A stretch of 64,000 nt of DNA. Source: Cloacibacterium normanense. Lineage in GTDB: Bacteria > Bacteroidota > Bacteroidia > Flavobacteriales > Weeksellaceae. Below the pieces are notes generated by a model. It was not told the origin of the DNA. It made no database searches and saw only the letters and a list, made by a program, of their open reading frames with translations. Below are positions 33,674 to 41,005 of this stretch, in pieces. The translations under genes were made by a program, and so were the position numbers. The stretch is from NCBI RefSeq assembly GCF_003860565.1, contig NZ_CP034157.1, positions 2,356,001 to 2,420,000 of the forward strand, in the 5' to 3' direction. Position 1 is the stretch's first letter. Every line of letters begins with the position of its first letter.

Positions 33674-35515
33674 ATGAAGAATAGACTCGTTGCTATATTT
33701 TCTTTAATCGTAGGATTAATTACAGCACAACAACAAGCTTATTACCAACAAGAAGCTTCTTACAAAATGGAAATCGATGTAGATGCTGCTAATTACTCTT
33801 ATCACGGTAACCAAGAAATAAAATATACCAATAATTCTCCTGATGAACTTTCAGTAGTGTACTTCCACTTGTATTGGAATGCTTTTAAACCCAATTCTTT
33901 GATGGATCAAAGAGTGCAAAACCAAGGAAAAAATGCAGACGGAAGATTAACTGAATTCGGAAGTTCTAAATTAGCTTCTATTCCTAAAAACGAAGAAGGT
34001 TCACAAACCGTAAACTGGATTAAACAAAACGGAAAACTTCTAAAATTTGAAGTTCAAGAAACCATTATGAAGGTTTACCTCAACGAAAAAATAAAACCAA
34101 ACTCTACCACCACTTTTACGATGGATTGGGATTCTGTAGTTCCTAAACAAATCCGTAGAAGTGGTAGAAACAACAGAGAAGGTGTAGACATGACTATGAC
34201 GCAATGGTTCCCAAAACTAGCAGAATATGATTATGACGGTTGGGCAACTTTTGATTATGTAGGTAGAGAATTTCATGCTCCTTTTGCTGATTTTGATGTA
34301 ACCATTAAAATTGATAAAGATTACGTAATAGGCGCAGGTGGAATTTTAGAAAATCCCTCAGAAGTAAAGGGTTACACCGAAAATCCTACGATAAAAACAG
34401 ATAAAAACGACAAGGCAACTTGGCGTTTTACCGCAAAAAATATTTTAGATTTTGCTTGGGCTGCAGATAAAGACTATTCCGTAGAAACCTTCATCGTTCC
34501 AGATGGACCAAAAGTGAATTTTGTCTACCAAAAATCTGAAAAAACACAATTTTGGAGCGAAGCACAACCTTACATTACCAAATATTTCCAACTGATGAAT
34601 GCCACTTTTGGCAGATACGTTTATCCTACCTACAGTTTTGTACAAGGTGGAGATGGCGGAATGGAATATGGAATGTGTACCATGATTCTGGGCGAAGCGA
34701 GAAGTTTGGAAGGTTTATTAGGATTGATGATTCATGAAGGAGCGCACTCTTGGTACCAGCAAATGCTTGCCACTAACGAAAGCACAAAACCTTGGTTAGA
34801 TGAAGGATTTACCAGTTATGCAGAAGATTTCGTGATGAATGCACTTTTCCCTAAAGATGATATGCCAAATCCTTTTTACAATGCAATTCAGTCTTATGTA
34901 AGATTCGTAAAATCTGGCAAAGAAGAACCAGCAGTTTGGTTAGCAGACCATCACGATAATGGAACGGCTTACACTGTAGCTTCTTACACCAAAGGCGAAT
35001 TATTCTTAGTAGAATTAGGCTACATTGTGGGTGAAGAAAATTTATCTAAAATTTTGAAAAAATATTACCAAGACTGGAACCTTAAACATCCTACAGATAG
35101 AGATTTTCTCCACATTGCACAGCAAATTTCTGGTATGGATTTGAAATGGTTCCATCACTATTGGATTAACACGACCAAAACCATAGATTACGCCATAAAA
35201 GATGTAAAATACAATGATGATTCTACTACGATTACGCTCGTAAATAACGGTGAAGTTCCTATGCCCATTGATTTTAGCATTTTTACAAAAGACAAAAAAA
35301 CGGTGAACTATCACATTCCGCTGAATATGATGAGAACTCCTAAAACCAAAGATTATTTTGGAGATTTCCAAACCTTAAACTATTGGAATTGGACTACCAA
35401 AGAATACACTTTGACCATTCCTTACAAAAAATCTGATTTACAAATTTTAGGAATAGATTTCTCACAAAGATTGGCAGATGTAAACCCCGAAAATAATTTT
35501 TTAGAAGTGAAATAA
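33674..35515 (+). CDS. Secreted M1-family metallopeptidase
   Basis: A 613-residue zinc peptidase of the M1 (gluzincin) family with a signal peptide (MKNRLVAIFSLIVGLITAQ). The zinc motif HExxH appears as MIHEGAHSWYQ near residue 353, and the third ligand Glu is in WLDEGFTSYAEDF about 20 residues later. The substrate-amine exopeptidase motif of classic aminopeptidases is seen only in a variant form (GGDGGMEYGM). An N-terminal beta domain (YSYHGNQEIKYTNNSPDELSVVYFHLYWNAF) precedes the catalytic part. It probably trims peptides in the periplasm or outside the cell. Monocistronic. Confidence 0.93.
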   Translation: MKNRLVAIFSLIVGLITAQQQAYYQQEASYKMEIDVDAANYSYHGNQEIKYTNNSPDELSVVYFHLYWNAFKPNSLMDQRVQNQGKNADGRLTEFGSSKLASIPKNEEGSQTVNWIKQNGKLLKFEVQETIMKVYLNEKIKPNSTTTFTMDWDSVVPKQIRRSGRNNREGVDMTMTQWFPKLAEYDYDGWATFDYVGREFHAPFADFDVTIKIDKDYVIGAGGILENPSEVKGYTENPTIKTDKNDKATWRFTAKNILDFAWAADKDYSVETFIVPDGPKVNFVYQKSEKTQFWSEAQPYITKYFQLMNATFGRYVYPTYSFVQGGDGGMEYGMCTMILGEARSLEGLLGLMIHEGAHSWYQQMLATNESTKPWLDEGFTSYAEDFVMNALFPKDDMPNPFYNAIQSYVRFVKSGKEEPAVWLADHHDNGTAYTVASYTKGELFLVELGYIVGEENLSKILKKYYQDWNLKHPTDRDFLHIAQQISGMDLKWFHHYWINTTKTIDYAIKDVKYNDDSTTITLVNNGEVPMPIDFSIFTKDKKTVNYHIPLNMMRTPKTKDYFGDFQTLNYWNWTTKEYTLTIPYKKSDLQILGIDFSQRLADVNPENNFLEVK

Positions 35516-35542
35516 AAGTTGAGAAATTTCTCAACTTTTTTT
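35514..35542 (+). terminator. Terminator of the M1 peptidase gene
   Basis: A perfect palindrome, AAAAGTTGAGAAA followed by TTTCTCAACTTTT and more T, starting in the stop codon of the peptidase gene. Confidence 0.85.
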
Positions 35543-35590
35543 ATGCAGAAAATGCTTAACTTTCGGCTCTAATTTTTCTTTTAAAAATCA

Positions 35591-36349
35591 ATGACGAGCA
35601 TTGTAATAAACATTGGCAACACCAATATTAGATTTGGCCATTTTATTGATGGTAAATGTGATGTTACTTGGATTATTAACACCAAACCTTACGGAACTAG
35701 AGACGAACTTTTCGCCCAATTTTCTATGCTGTACCAAACGTACAATGTAGATGTAGAAAAAGTAGATAAAATCATTATTGGTTCTGTGGTACCTCAGCTT
35801 ACACACATTATCAGCAGTGCTTTGTATAAAATTCACGGAATAGAATCCATAGTGGTAGATAGAAAAACGCACTCTCCTATTCATCACAAGTCTAATCAAA
35901 TGGGAACTGATATTTTTGCCAATTTAGTGGCAGCTCATTTTCTCTATCCCAACAAAAAGAAAATTATTTTAGATTTCGGAACTGCGCTTACTGCAAGTTG
36001 TGTAGCCGAAGATGGAGAAGTTTTGGGAGTAATCATCGCTCCAGGAATTATCACTTCTCTTAATTCTTTGGTGAAACAAACCGCACAACTTCCTGAAATA
36101 GAACTCACTAAACCAAAATCTGTTTTGGGACATGATACGGTTTCTTGTATGACTTCGGGGATGGTTTATGGATTTTTAGGAATGGTAGAAGGTTTTATTG
36201 ACCGTATAAACGAAGAAGTAAACGATAAATGTTTCGTGATTGCAACAGGTGGCGTTTCTCATGTTTATCAACCTTTGACCAATAAAATAGACATCGCGGA
36301 TAAATTACACACTCTAAAAGGTCTTTATTTCCTAGGGAAAGACAAATAA
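35591..36349 (+). CDS. coaX: Type III pantothenate kinase
   Basis: ATP-dependent kinase for pantothenate, the first step of coenzyme A synthesis; ASKHA fold, 252 residues. The phosphate loop is IVINIGNTNIRFGHF near the N-terminus. TDIFANLVAAHFLYPNKKKIILDFGTALTASCV covers the pantothenate site and the second phosphate motif, and FVIATGGVSHVYQPL is the adenosine motif. In the first motif IGNTN replaces the common DVGNTN, so the usual catalytic or metal-binding Asp in that loop is Asn here. The protein may use a different residue, or activity may be altered. Confidence 0.92.
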   Translation: MTSIVINIGNTNIRFGHFIDGKCDVTWIINTKPYGTRDELFAQFSMLYQTYNVDVEKVDKIIIGSVVPQLTHIISSALYKIHGIESIVVDRKTHSPIHHKSNQMGTDIFANLVAAHFLYPNKKKIILDFGTALTASCVAEDGEVLGVIIAPGIITSLNSLVKQTAQLPEIELTKPKSVLGHDTVSCMTSGMVYGFLGMVEGFIDRINEEVNDKCFVIATGGVSHVYQPLTNKIDIADKLHTLKGLYFLGKDK

Positions 36350-36408
36350 TTTCAAAAAAATTGTAGAATTTTCTTTTGAGGAAAACTGTATTTCTTAGAC
36401 GAAATCTC

Positions 36409-36487
36409 GCAGCCCGACTTGAGTGAAGCTCTTTTTACGAAACGTAGTGAAGTAAAAAAGCGGGAACGGAAGGCGGAAAAGCTGCCC
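36409..36487. repeat. Structured intergenic repeat, copy A
   Basis: A 79-base element in the coaX-tadA gap. Its ends pair (GCAGC with GCTGC) and an inner stem is formed by CTTTTTAC and GTAAAAAAG. The framework GC-CCCGA-TTGAG-(stem)-GGGA-CGGAA-GCCC is shared with copy B at 40908-40997, in which the outer stem bases differ but still pair. It may also serve as a terminator for the convergent genes. Confidence 0.7.
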
Positions 36488-36492
36488 AAAAA

Positions 36493-36924
36493 TTATCTTT
36501 TATTTTTAAAGAAATTTTTCACGATTTCTGAGCATTCATTTTCTAAAATTCCCGAAACAATTTCTGTTTTAGGATGAAGTTTCACATTTTGATTGATGAA
36601 GCCCCGGTTTTCATCTCTCGCACCGATGACAACTTTTGAAATCTGTGACCAAGTTAGAGCTCCCGCACACATTACGCAAGGTTCTAGCGTAACATACAGG
36701 GTACAATCTTTTAAATATTTTCCACCCAAAAAATTAGCTGCAGAGGTAATTGCCTGCATTTCTGCGTGCGCAGTCACGTCATTTAATTGTTCTGTAAGAT
36801 TATGACCTCTCGCGATAATTCTATCTTTGAAAACAATGACGCAACCAATAGGAACTTCGTCTTTTTCTTTGGCAATTTCGGCTTCTTGCAAAGCCTGTTT
36901 CATAAAATATTCTGGTGTAAACAT
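36493..36924 (-). CDS. tadA: tRNA-specific adenosine deaminase / nucleoside deaminase
   Basis: A 143-residue CDA-fold zinc deaminase. The zinc ligand and catalytic Glu are in TAHAEMQAI, and the two Cys ligands in TLEPCVMCAGAL. The N-terminus YFMKQALQEAEIAKEKDEVPIGCVIVFKDRIIARGHN is typical of TadA, which converts A34 of tRNA-Arg to inosine; guanine deaminase-type proteins are a weaker alternative. It shares a TAATG stop-start junction with the upstream secreted-protein gene, which is odd given their unrelated functions. Confidence 0.9.
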   Translation of the reverse strand: MFTPEYFMKQALQEAEIAKEKDEVPIGCVIVFKDRIIARGHNLTEQLNDVTAHAEMQAITSAANFLGGKYLKDCTLYVTLEPCVMCAGALTWSQISKVVIGARDENRGFINQNVKLHPKTEIVSGILENECSEIVKNFFKNKR

Positions 36925-37532
36925 TACTCTTCTACTACAAATTTTACAGGCAAGACAAATTTAGATTTTACATTCATTCCTCTTTGAAAAGCACTTTCCC
37001 ATTTTCCAGTGGTCATTAAAAATGCCAGCAAAGCTAAATCGTTAAATTCTTTCTCCGATCCTTCAACTTTTTCTATGTAAAGTGAATGGTCATTTTGAAC
37101 AATGAAATGGATTTTAGCAGATTTGGTAAAATATTCATCTAATCTATCTTGATATCGATTTTTGATAAAATCATGCACTTCTTTATATAGAGCGGGAAAA
37201 CCTTGAGAATAATTCGCTGTTTTATCTGGAATTTCTTGTTGGGCTGCTTCTTGACTTGGGCCAATCAATTTTTGAGATTCTAAATACGTTTGAACCGCCG
37301 AAAAATAATGGTTAAAACGTTCTCTATTATTTTTTCTTCTGCTGAGTAGATTTTGGTAATAAATTTCGCTTATTTCAGACTCAGATTTTCCTTTAATTTC
37401 TTCCTGATATTTTAGCTTCAGTTGATTTTCTATGCTGTCATGCTTTGTTTTTAGAGTTTTTAAAGATTCTAATTGTTGAGCATTTATCCCACATGTAAAA
37501 AGAAGAAAGAAAAAGATTTTTAGCATAATCAT
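36924..37532 (-). CDS. Secreted protein with TonB-C-terminus-like domain (paralogue 1)
   Basis: A 202-residue protein with signal peptide (MLKIFFFLLFTCGINAQ). A helical charged region covers about residues 20-110. The C-terminal ~80 residues resemble the TonB carboxy-terminal fold (IHFIVQNDHSLYIEKVEGSEKEFNDLALLAFLMTTGKWESAFQRGMNVKSKFVLPVKF). It lacks the membrane anchor and proline-rich linker of true TonB, so it is not an energy transducer by itself. It shares TAATG junctions with its paralogue upstream and tadA downstream. Confidence 0.8.
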   Translation of the reverse strand: MIMLKIFFFLLFTCGINAQQLESLKTLKTKHDSIENQLKLKYQEEIKGKSESEISEIYYQNLLSRRKNNRERFNHYFSAVQTYLESQKLIGPSQEAAQQEIPDKTANYSQGFPALYKEVHDFIKNRYQDRLDEYFTKSAKIHFIVQNDHSLYIEKVEGSEKEFNDLALLAFLMTTGKWESAFQRGMNVKSKFVLPVKFVVEE

Positions 37533-38140
37533 TATTCGAATTTAATACTCAAAGGCATTCTGAAAGCATATTTTACAGCATTTCCTTTTTGAAGAGCAGG
37601 CTTAGTAAATTTTTCTGAAATAAGATACATGGCAATTTCTGCTTGTTTATTAAAACTTATGTTCTCACCTTCTGCTTTGATATCTGTAATTGAACCATTT
37701 TCATCTACCACAAAACTCACGGTAGTATTGAGTTCATTTTTACAATATTCAATTCCTTTTGAATAAAATAAAGAAGCTACTTTTTCTCTCAAAGCATCTA
37801 TTCCATTGGGGAATTCTGGTGTTTGTACATTTTGAAATTCAATTTCTTCATTTTTAGCATTGATATTTTTAAGACCTTCGTTATTCTTAACTCTAATTAA
37901 AGCACCAAGATAAGCCACATTTCGAACGCTGTCTATTTTTTGAATAAAATAATTATAATCTTTTTTCAAATTTTCTTTAACAAAAAGATTGGTTTCAGAA
38001 TTGTACTTTTTTTGAAATTCTGTATTTATAAGTTGTTTCTGTGAGTCAAAATACATTTTAACTCTTTTAAATTCATCATTCTGCTGCGAAAATCCAAAGC
38101 TAAAAATCACTAAAAAAATGGTAACAGAAATTGTTTTCAT
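37532..38140 (-). CDS. Secreted protein with TonB-C-terminus-like domain (paralogue 2)
   Basis: Also 202 residues, with signal peptide (MKTISVTIFLVIFSFGFSQQ), a helical middle and a clearer TonB-like C-terminal domain (TTVSFVVDENGSITDIKAEGENISFNKQAEIAMYLISEKFTKPALQKGNAVKYAFRMPLSIKF). It has the same layout and length as the gene downstream, so the pair probably arose by tandem duplication followed by strong divergence. It is the first gene of a three-gene minus-strand unit ending with tadA. Function unknown; periplasmic location inferred from the signal. Confidence 0.82.
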   Translation of the reverse strand: MKTISVTIFLVIFSFGFSQQNDEFKRVKMYFDSQKQLINTEFQKKYNSETNLFVKENLKKDYNYFIQKIDSVRNVAYLGALIRVKNNEGLKNINAKNEEIEFQNVQTPEFPNGIDALREKVASLFYSKGIEYCKNELNTTVSFVVDENGSITDIKAEGENISFNKQAEIAMYLISEKFTKPALQKGNAVKYAFRMPLSIKFE

Positions 38141-38229
38141 TTGCTAAAATTGAGTAATGGTAAAGTTAATGATTTTAAATAAATAGAAAAATTTTCTAAA
38201 AAAAACCATTAAAACATTGCAAAAAGCAC

Positions 38230-39138
38230 TTAAAACAAAGCTTCTATAACAAAATACCAAAAACCTACTGTTGCAAAACCTACAATAATGCTAATCCCAA
38301 TAATAAGATTAGTCAATTTCGTATTGAGTCTAAATTGTTCTGCAATAATACTAGAAGTAATAAGTGTTGGCATTGCTGCTTCAAAAACGCTTATTTTGGC
38401 AACATTTCCTTTAATTCCCAAAGCAAAAACCACCAAAAGAACAATAAGTGGTGCCAAAAGTAATTTGTATAACATAGACATAGAAATCTGAGGAATAAGT
38501 TTTCTCCAACCACTAAATTTCAATTGTAAACCAACGGAAAATAATGCCAAAGGAGCTACCGTTCCTGCCAATTTATCAAACAAAGGTTCTGCAAAGTCCA
38601 AATTTATAAACTGAGAAATTACCAAAGCACTAATACATCCTATAAACGGAGGAAAAGTAAATAATCTTTTCAAAATGAACTTTGTACTAACGCTACCACT
38701 CTTACTTCCTCCTTTTAAAGCAGAGATAATTCCTAATGTAGACAATGTAAGAAACATGGTTTGGTCTGAAATAATGGCTATACTTAATAACTTTTCGTTA
38801 TAAAAAGCAGCAATAAGAGGAAACCCAATGAAAGAAGTATTGCTGTATCCACTTGCGATTTCTAATGTACTTCTAGACCTTCTGGAGTAATTTTTTGCTT
38901 GAGAATAGTATTTCATGAAAAACAAACTTCCCACTGCAATTAAAACCGTAGAAAAAATAGGAAAAAGCATTTCTAAAGACCATTCTACTTTCGGTAAATA
39001 CTTAAAAGAAACGGCTGGAAGTGCCAAATAAAGAATCCAAGTATTTATCCCTTTGTGAGCATCTGGATGAATAGATTTGGTAGATTTAAATATCATTCCC
39101 GCCAATACACACAATCCAATCAACACAAAATTTACCAT
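38230..39138 (-). CDS. AEC-family transporter (auxin efflux carrier-like)
   Basis: A 302-residue polytopic membrane protein with about ten hydrophobic segments arranged as two five-helix halves. Recognisable family parts are the N-terminal VLIGLCVLAGMIFKSTKSIHPDAHKGINTWILYLALPAVSF, ASGYSNTSFIGFPLIAAFYNEKLLSIAIISDQ in the middle, and AAMPTLITSSIIAEQFRLNTKLTNLIIGISII near the end. In bacteria such carriers move small organic anions such as malate; the substrate cannot be inferred here. It is monocistronic with its own -7 element. Confidence 0.9.
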   Translation of the reverse strand: MVNFVLIGLCVLAGMIFKSTKSIHPDAHKGINTWILYLALPAVSFKYLPKVEWSLEMLFPIFSTVLIAVGSLFFMKYYSQAKNYSRRSRSTLEIASGYSNTSFIGFPLIAAFYNEKLLSIAIISDQTMFLTLSTLGIISALKGGSKSGSVSTKFILKRLFTFPPFIGCISALVISQFINLDFAEPLFDKLAGTVAPLALFSVGLQLKFSGWRKLIPQISMSMLYKLLLAPLIVLLVVFALGIKGNVAKISVFEAAMPTLITSSIIAEQFRLNTKLTNLIIGISIIVGFATVGFWYFVIEALF

Positions 39139-39156
39139 AACCTAAATTTTAAAATG

Positions 39157-39164
39157 CAAATTTA
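39157..39164 (-). promoter_or_regulatory. -7 promoter element of the AEC transporter gene
   Basis: Minus-strand TAAATTTG matches TAnnTTTG, 18 bases upstream of the ATG. Confidence 0.5.
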
Positions 39165-39210
39165 TGAAATTCTATTAAGAAAAATCTTACCGTATGTTAT
39201 CATTTATAAA

Positions 39211-39242
39211 CAAAAAAAAAATCTCACATTTCTGTGAGATTT
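39211..39242 (-). terminator. Terminator of the tRNA-Val transcript
   Basis: AAATCTCACA-gaaa-TGTGAGATTT (minus strand) is a perfect 10-bp stem with a purine tetraloop followed by a long T run, 10 bases beyond the last tRNA. Confidence 0.93.
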
Positions 39243-39251
39243 CTATTTCTG

Positions 39252-39326
39252 TGGGTCCTGAGGGATTCGAACCCCCGACCCTCTGGGTGTAAACCAGATG
39301 CTCTGAACCAACTGAGCTAAGAACCC
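39252..39326 (-). tRNA. tRNA-Val (anticodon UAC)
   Basis: A 75-base cloverleaf on the minus strand. Acceptor GGGTTCT pairs with AGGACCC, the D arm is intact, and the anticodon arm is TCTGG-TTTACAC-CCAGA, giving anticodon TAC. The T arm has TTCGAAT and the discriminator is A. The CCA end is not encoded. It is identical to the copy at 39440-39514 and is the downstream member of the transcript. Confidence 0.95.
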
Positions 39327-39330
39327 TAAT

Positions 39331-39407
39331 TTTTTTTGAGGGATTAGTTACCCCCGACTCTCCCGATGATCAATCGGGATGCTCTGAACCAACTGAGCTA
39401 AGAACCC
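39331..39407 (-). pseudogene. Degenerate tRNA-Val copy
   Basis: It begins exactly like tRNA-Val (GGGTTCTTAGCTCAGTTGG and the rest of the D arm). The anticodon arm is replaced by a different hairpin, TCCCGAT-tgatc-ATCGGGA, two bases longer than normal. The T loop TTCGAAT has become TAACTAA, and the 3' acceptor strand is a run of A. No acceptor stem can form, so it cannot be charged. It lies between two intact copies in the same transcript. Confidence 0.85.
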
Positions 39408-39439
39408 GAATTTTTTGAAAAGGTTTCGTTCCTTTTTTG

Positions 39440-39514
39440 TGGGTCCTGAGGGATTCGAACCCCCGACCCTCTGGGTGTAAACCAGATGCTCTGAACCAAC
39501 TGAGCTAAGAACCC
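39440..39514 (-). tRNA. tRNA-Val (anticodon UAC)
   Basis: First tRNA of the minus-strand transcript and identical over 75 bases to the copy at 39252-39326. The cloverleaf is complete with anticodon TAC and discriminator A; no CCA is encoded. A full-consensus Bacteroidota promoter lies about 30 bases upstream. Confidence 0.95.
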
Positions 39515-39543
39515 TCTTTCACGATTTCTCGTTTTGAGTGGTG

Positions 39544-39574
39544 CAAATATACAACTTATTGCGATTTCTACAAA
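39544..39574 (-). promoter_or_regulatory. Promoter of the tRNA-Val cluster
   Basis: On the minus strand, TTTG (39571-39574), 19 bases, then TATATTTG (39544-39551): an exact match to TTTG-N19-TAnnTTTG. It overlaps the 3' end of folC by a few bases. This is one of the two best promoter matches in the window. Confidence 0.82.
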
Positions 39575-40824
39575 TTTTTTTCTAAAAATTCTCCCACCAC
39601 AAAGTTACTTCCACCCACAAAAATCATTTCTTCTGTTTTACATTTTATTTTAGCTGCCTGAAAACCAGCATCTACTGTTTCAAAAATTTGAAAATCTATT
39701 TTTGCAGAAATTAGTAAATCTTCATACTCTTTTGGGTTTCTTCCTCTGCTAATAGACGGTTTTACAAAGTAATATTGAGCATTTTTGGGTAAAATTTTCA
39801 ATACCTCATCTATTTTTTTATCATTCACAAAACCAAGGACAATGTGTTTATATTTGTCAATGGCATTCAATTGGGCAAAAACCATTTCTAAACCAGCTTG
39901 ATTATGAGCGGTGTCACAAATAATCAACGGATTTTCTGAAAACTGAAACCATCTTCCAATAAACTTGGTGTTTTGGTGAACTTTCATCAAGCCATTTTCA
40001 ACAGCACTTTCAGAAATTTTTATGTTTTGTTTCCTCAACTCATCTACCAAAGCCAGAACTACTCTTATATTTTTCTTTTGATAATTTCCCTTCAAATCGG
40101 TTTCTAAATCAGTAGAAATTCTGGTGGCATCTATAAATTCCGAATGATTTTCGATGGCTTTTTGTTGAATAATATTTTTCACCAAATCTCTTTCGTCGCC
40201 AGAAATAATGGGAATATTATTCTTTACAATCCCTGCTTTTTCTGTGGCAATTTCTTCCAGAGTTTCGCCTAAAATATTCTGATGATCTAAATCTACATTG
40301 GTAATAGCAGAAACTAAAGGTTTTATAATATTGGTAGAATCTAATCTACCGCCCAAACCGACTTCAATAATGGCAAAATCTACCTTTTTTTGATAGAAAT
40401 ATTCAAATGACATAATCGTGGTAAATTCAAAAAAAGAAGGAAGAATTTCTTCTGGAATATTCCTCAATTTTTGAATAAAATCAAAGACAAATTCTTTCTT
40501 ACAATTATTTCCATTAATTTTAATTCTCTCCGTAAAATCAATTAAATGAGGGGAATTATACAAACCAACGATGTATCCTTGTTCTTGTAAAACTGAAGCC
40601 AACATATTACTGGTAGAGCCTTTTCCATTAGTTCCACCAATATGAATCATCTTCAGTTTTTCCTGAGAATTCCCGAAAAAATCACAAAGTTTTGTAATAT
40701 TTTCTAAACCTGGTTTATACGCTTTTTGACCGTCAATTTGGTAATTAGGCATTTGTACAAAAAGCCAATCTAGTGCTTCTTGATAAGCTTCTTGAGTAAA
40801 AGAAATTGGAGTATTTTTTGACAC
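39568..40824 (-). CDS. folC: Bifunctional folylpolyglutamate/dihydrofolate synthase
   Basis: A 418-residue Mur-ligase-like enzyme that adds glutamate to folates. The P-loop is IHIGGTNGKGSTSNMLASVL near residue 62, NSPHLIDFTERIKING follows, and VDFAIIEVGLGGRLDSTNII and NVDLDHQNILG complete the active site. The C-terminal domain has DTAHNQAG and the final GGSNFVVGEFL. The start is GTG at 40824; the first ATG is well inside the protein, so GTG is required. A TATCTTTG element 13 bases upstream implies a very short leader. Confidence 0.95.
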   Translation of the reverse strand: MSKNTPISFTQEAYQEALDWLFVQMPNYQIDGQKAYKPGLENITKLCDFFGNSQEKLKMIHIGGTNGKGSTSNMLASVLQEQGYIVGLYNSPHLIDFTERIKINGNNCKKEFVFDFIQKLRNIPEEILPSFFEFTTIMSFEYFYQKKVDFAIIEVGLGGRLDSTNIIKPLVSAITNVDLDHQNILGETLEEIATEKAGIVKNNIPIISGDERDLVKNIIQQKAIENHSEFIDATRISTDLETDLKGNYQKKNIRVVLALVDELRKQNIKISESAVENGLMKVHQNTKFIGRWFQFSENPLIICDTAHNQAGLEMVFAQLNAIDKYKHIVLGFVNDKKIDEVLKILPKNAQYYFVKPSISRGRNPKEYEDLLISAKIDFQIFETVDAGFQAAKIKCKTEEMIFVGGSNFVVGEFLEKNL

Positions 40825-40837
40825 AAAAAAATTTTTT

Positions 40838-40845
40838 CAAAGATA
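40838..40845 (-). promoter_or_regulatory. -7 promoter element of folC
   Basis: Minus-strand TATCTTTG matches TAnnTTTG only 13 bases upstream of the GTG start, which would give a leader below about 10 bases. Confidence 0.5.
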
Positions 40846-40907
40846 AAAGGAAATGTAGAATTTTAAAAATTTGATTTAAGCAAAACCCGTGTTTCCGTTG
40901 CAGAATT

Positions 40908-40997
40908 GCGCCCCGAGTTGAGCGGAAATCCTTTTTTGCGCGGCAGCTTCGCTGCCGCGCAAAAAAGATTGGGAGCGGAACGAGGAATTTGGCGCCC
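40908..40997. repeat. Structured intergenic repeat, copy B
   Basis: A 90-base element between the tonB-like gene and folC. The outer stem is GCGCC with GGCGC, and the inner hairpin CTTTTTTGCGCGGCAGC-ttcg-GCTGCCGCGCAAAAAAG is perfect with a TTCG loop. Outside the inner stem it shares the framework of copy A (36409-36487). Its GC content is far above the local average. It could terminate the ExbBD-TonB transcript. Confidence 0.75.
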
Positions 40998-41005
40998 AAA
41001 AAAAT

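Noticed and set aside
38230-39138. Auxin-related pathway linking the GH3 enzyme and the auxin efflux carrier-like transporter
   Set aside because: The genes are 27 kb apart, unrelated in transcription, and both family names come from plants. Nothing in the sequence supports auxin metabolism.
39331-39407. Functional tRNA with a GAT anticodon
   Set aside because: The anticodon arm is two bases too long, the T loop is lost and there is no acceptor stem.
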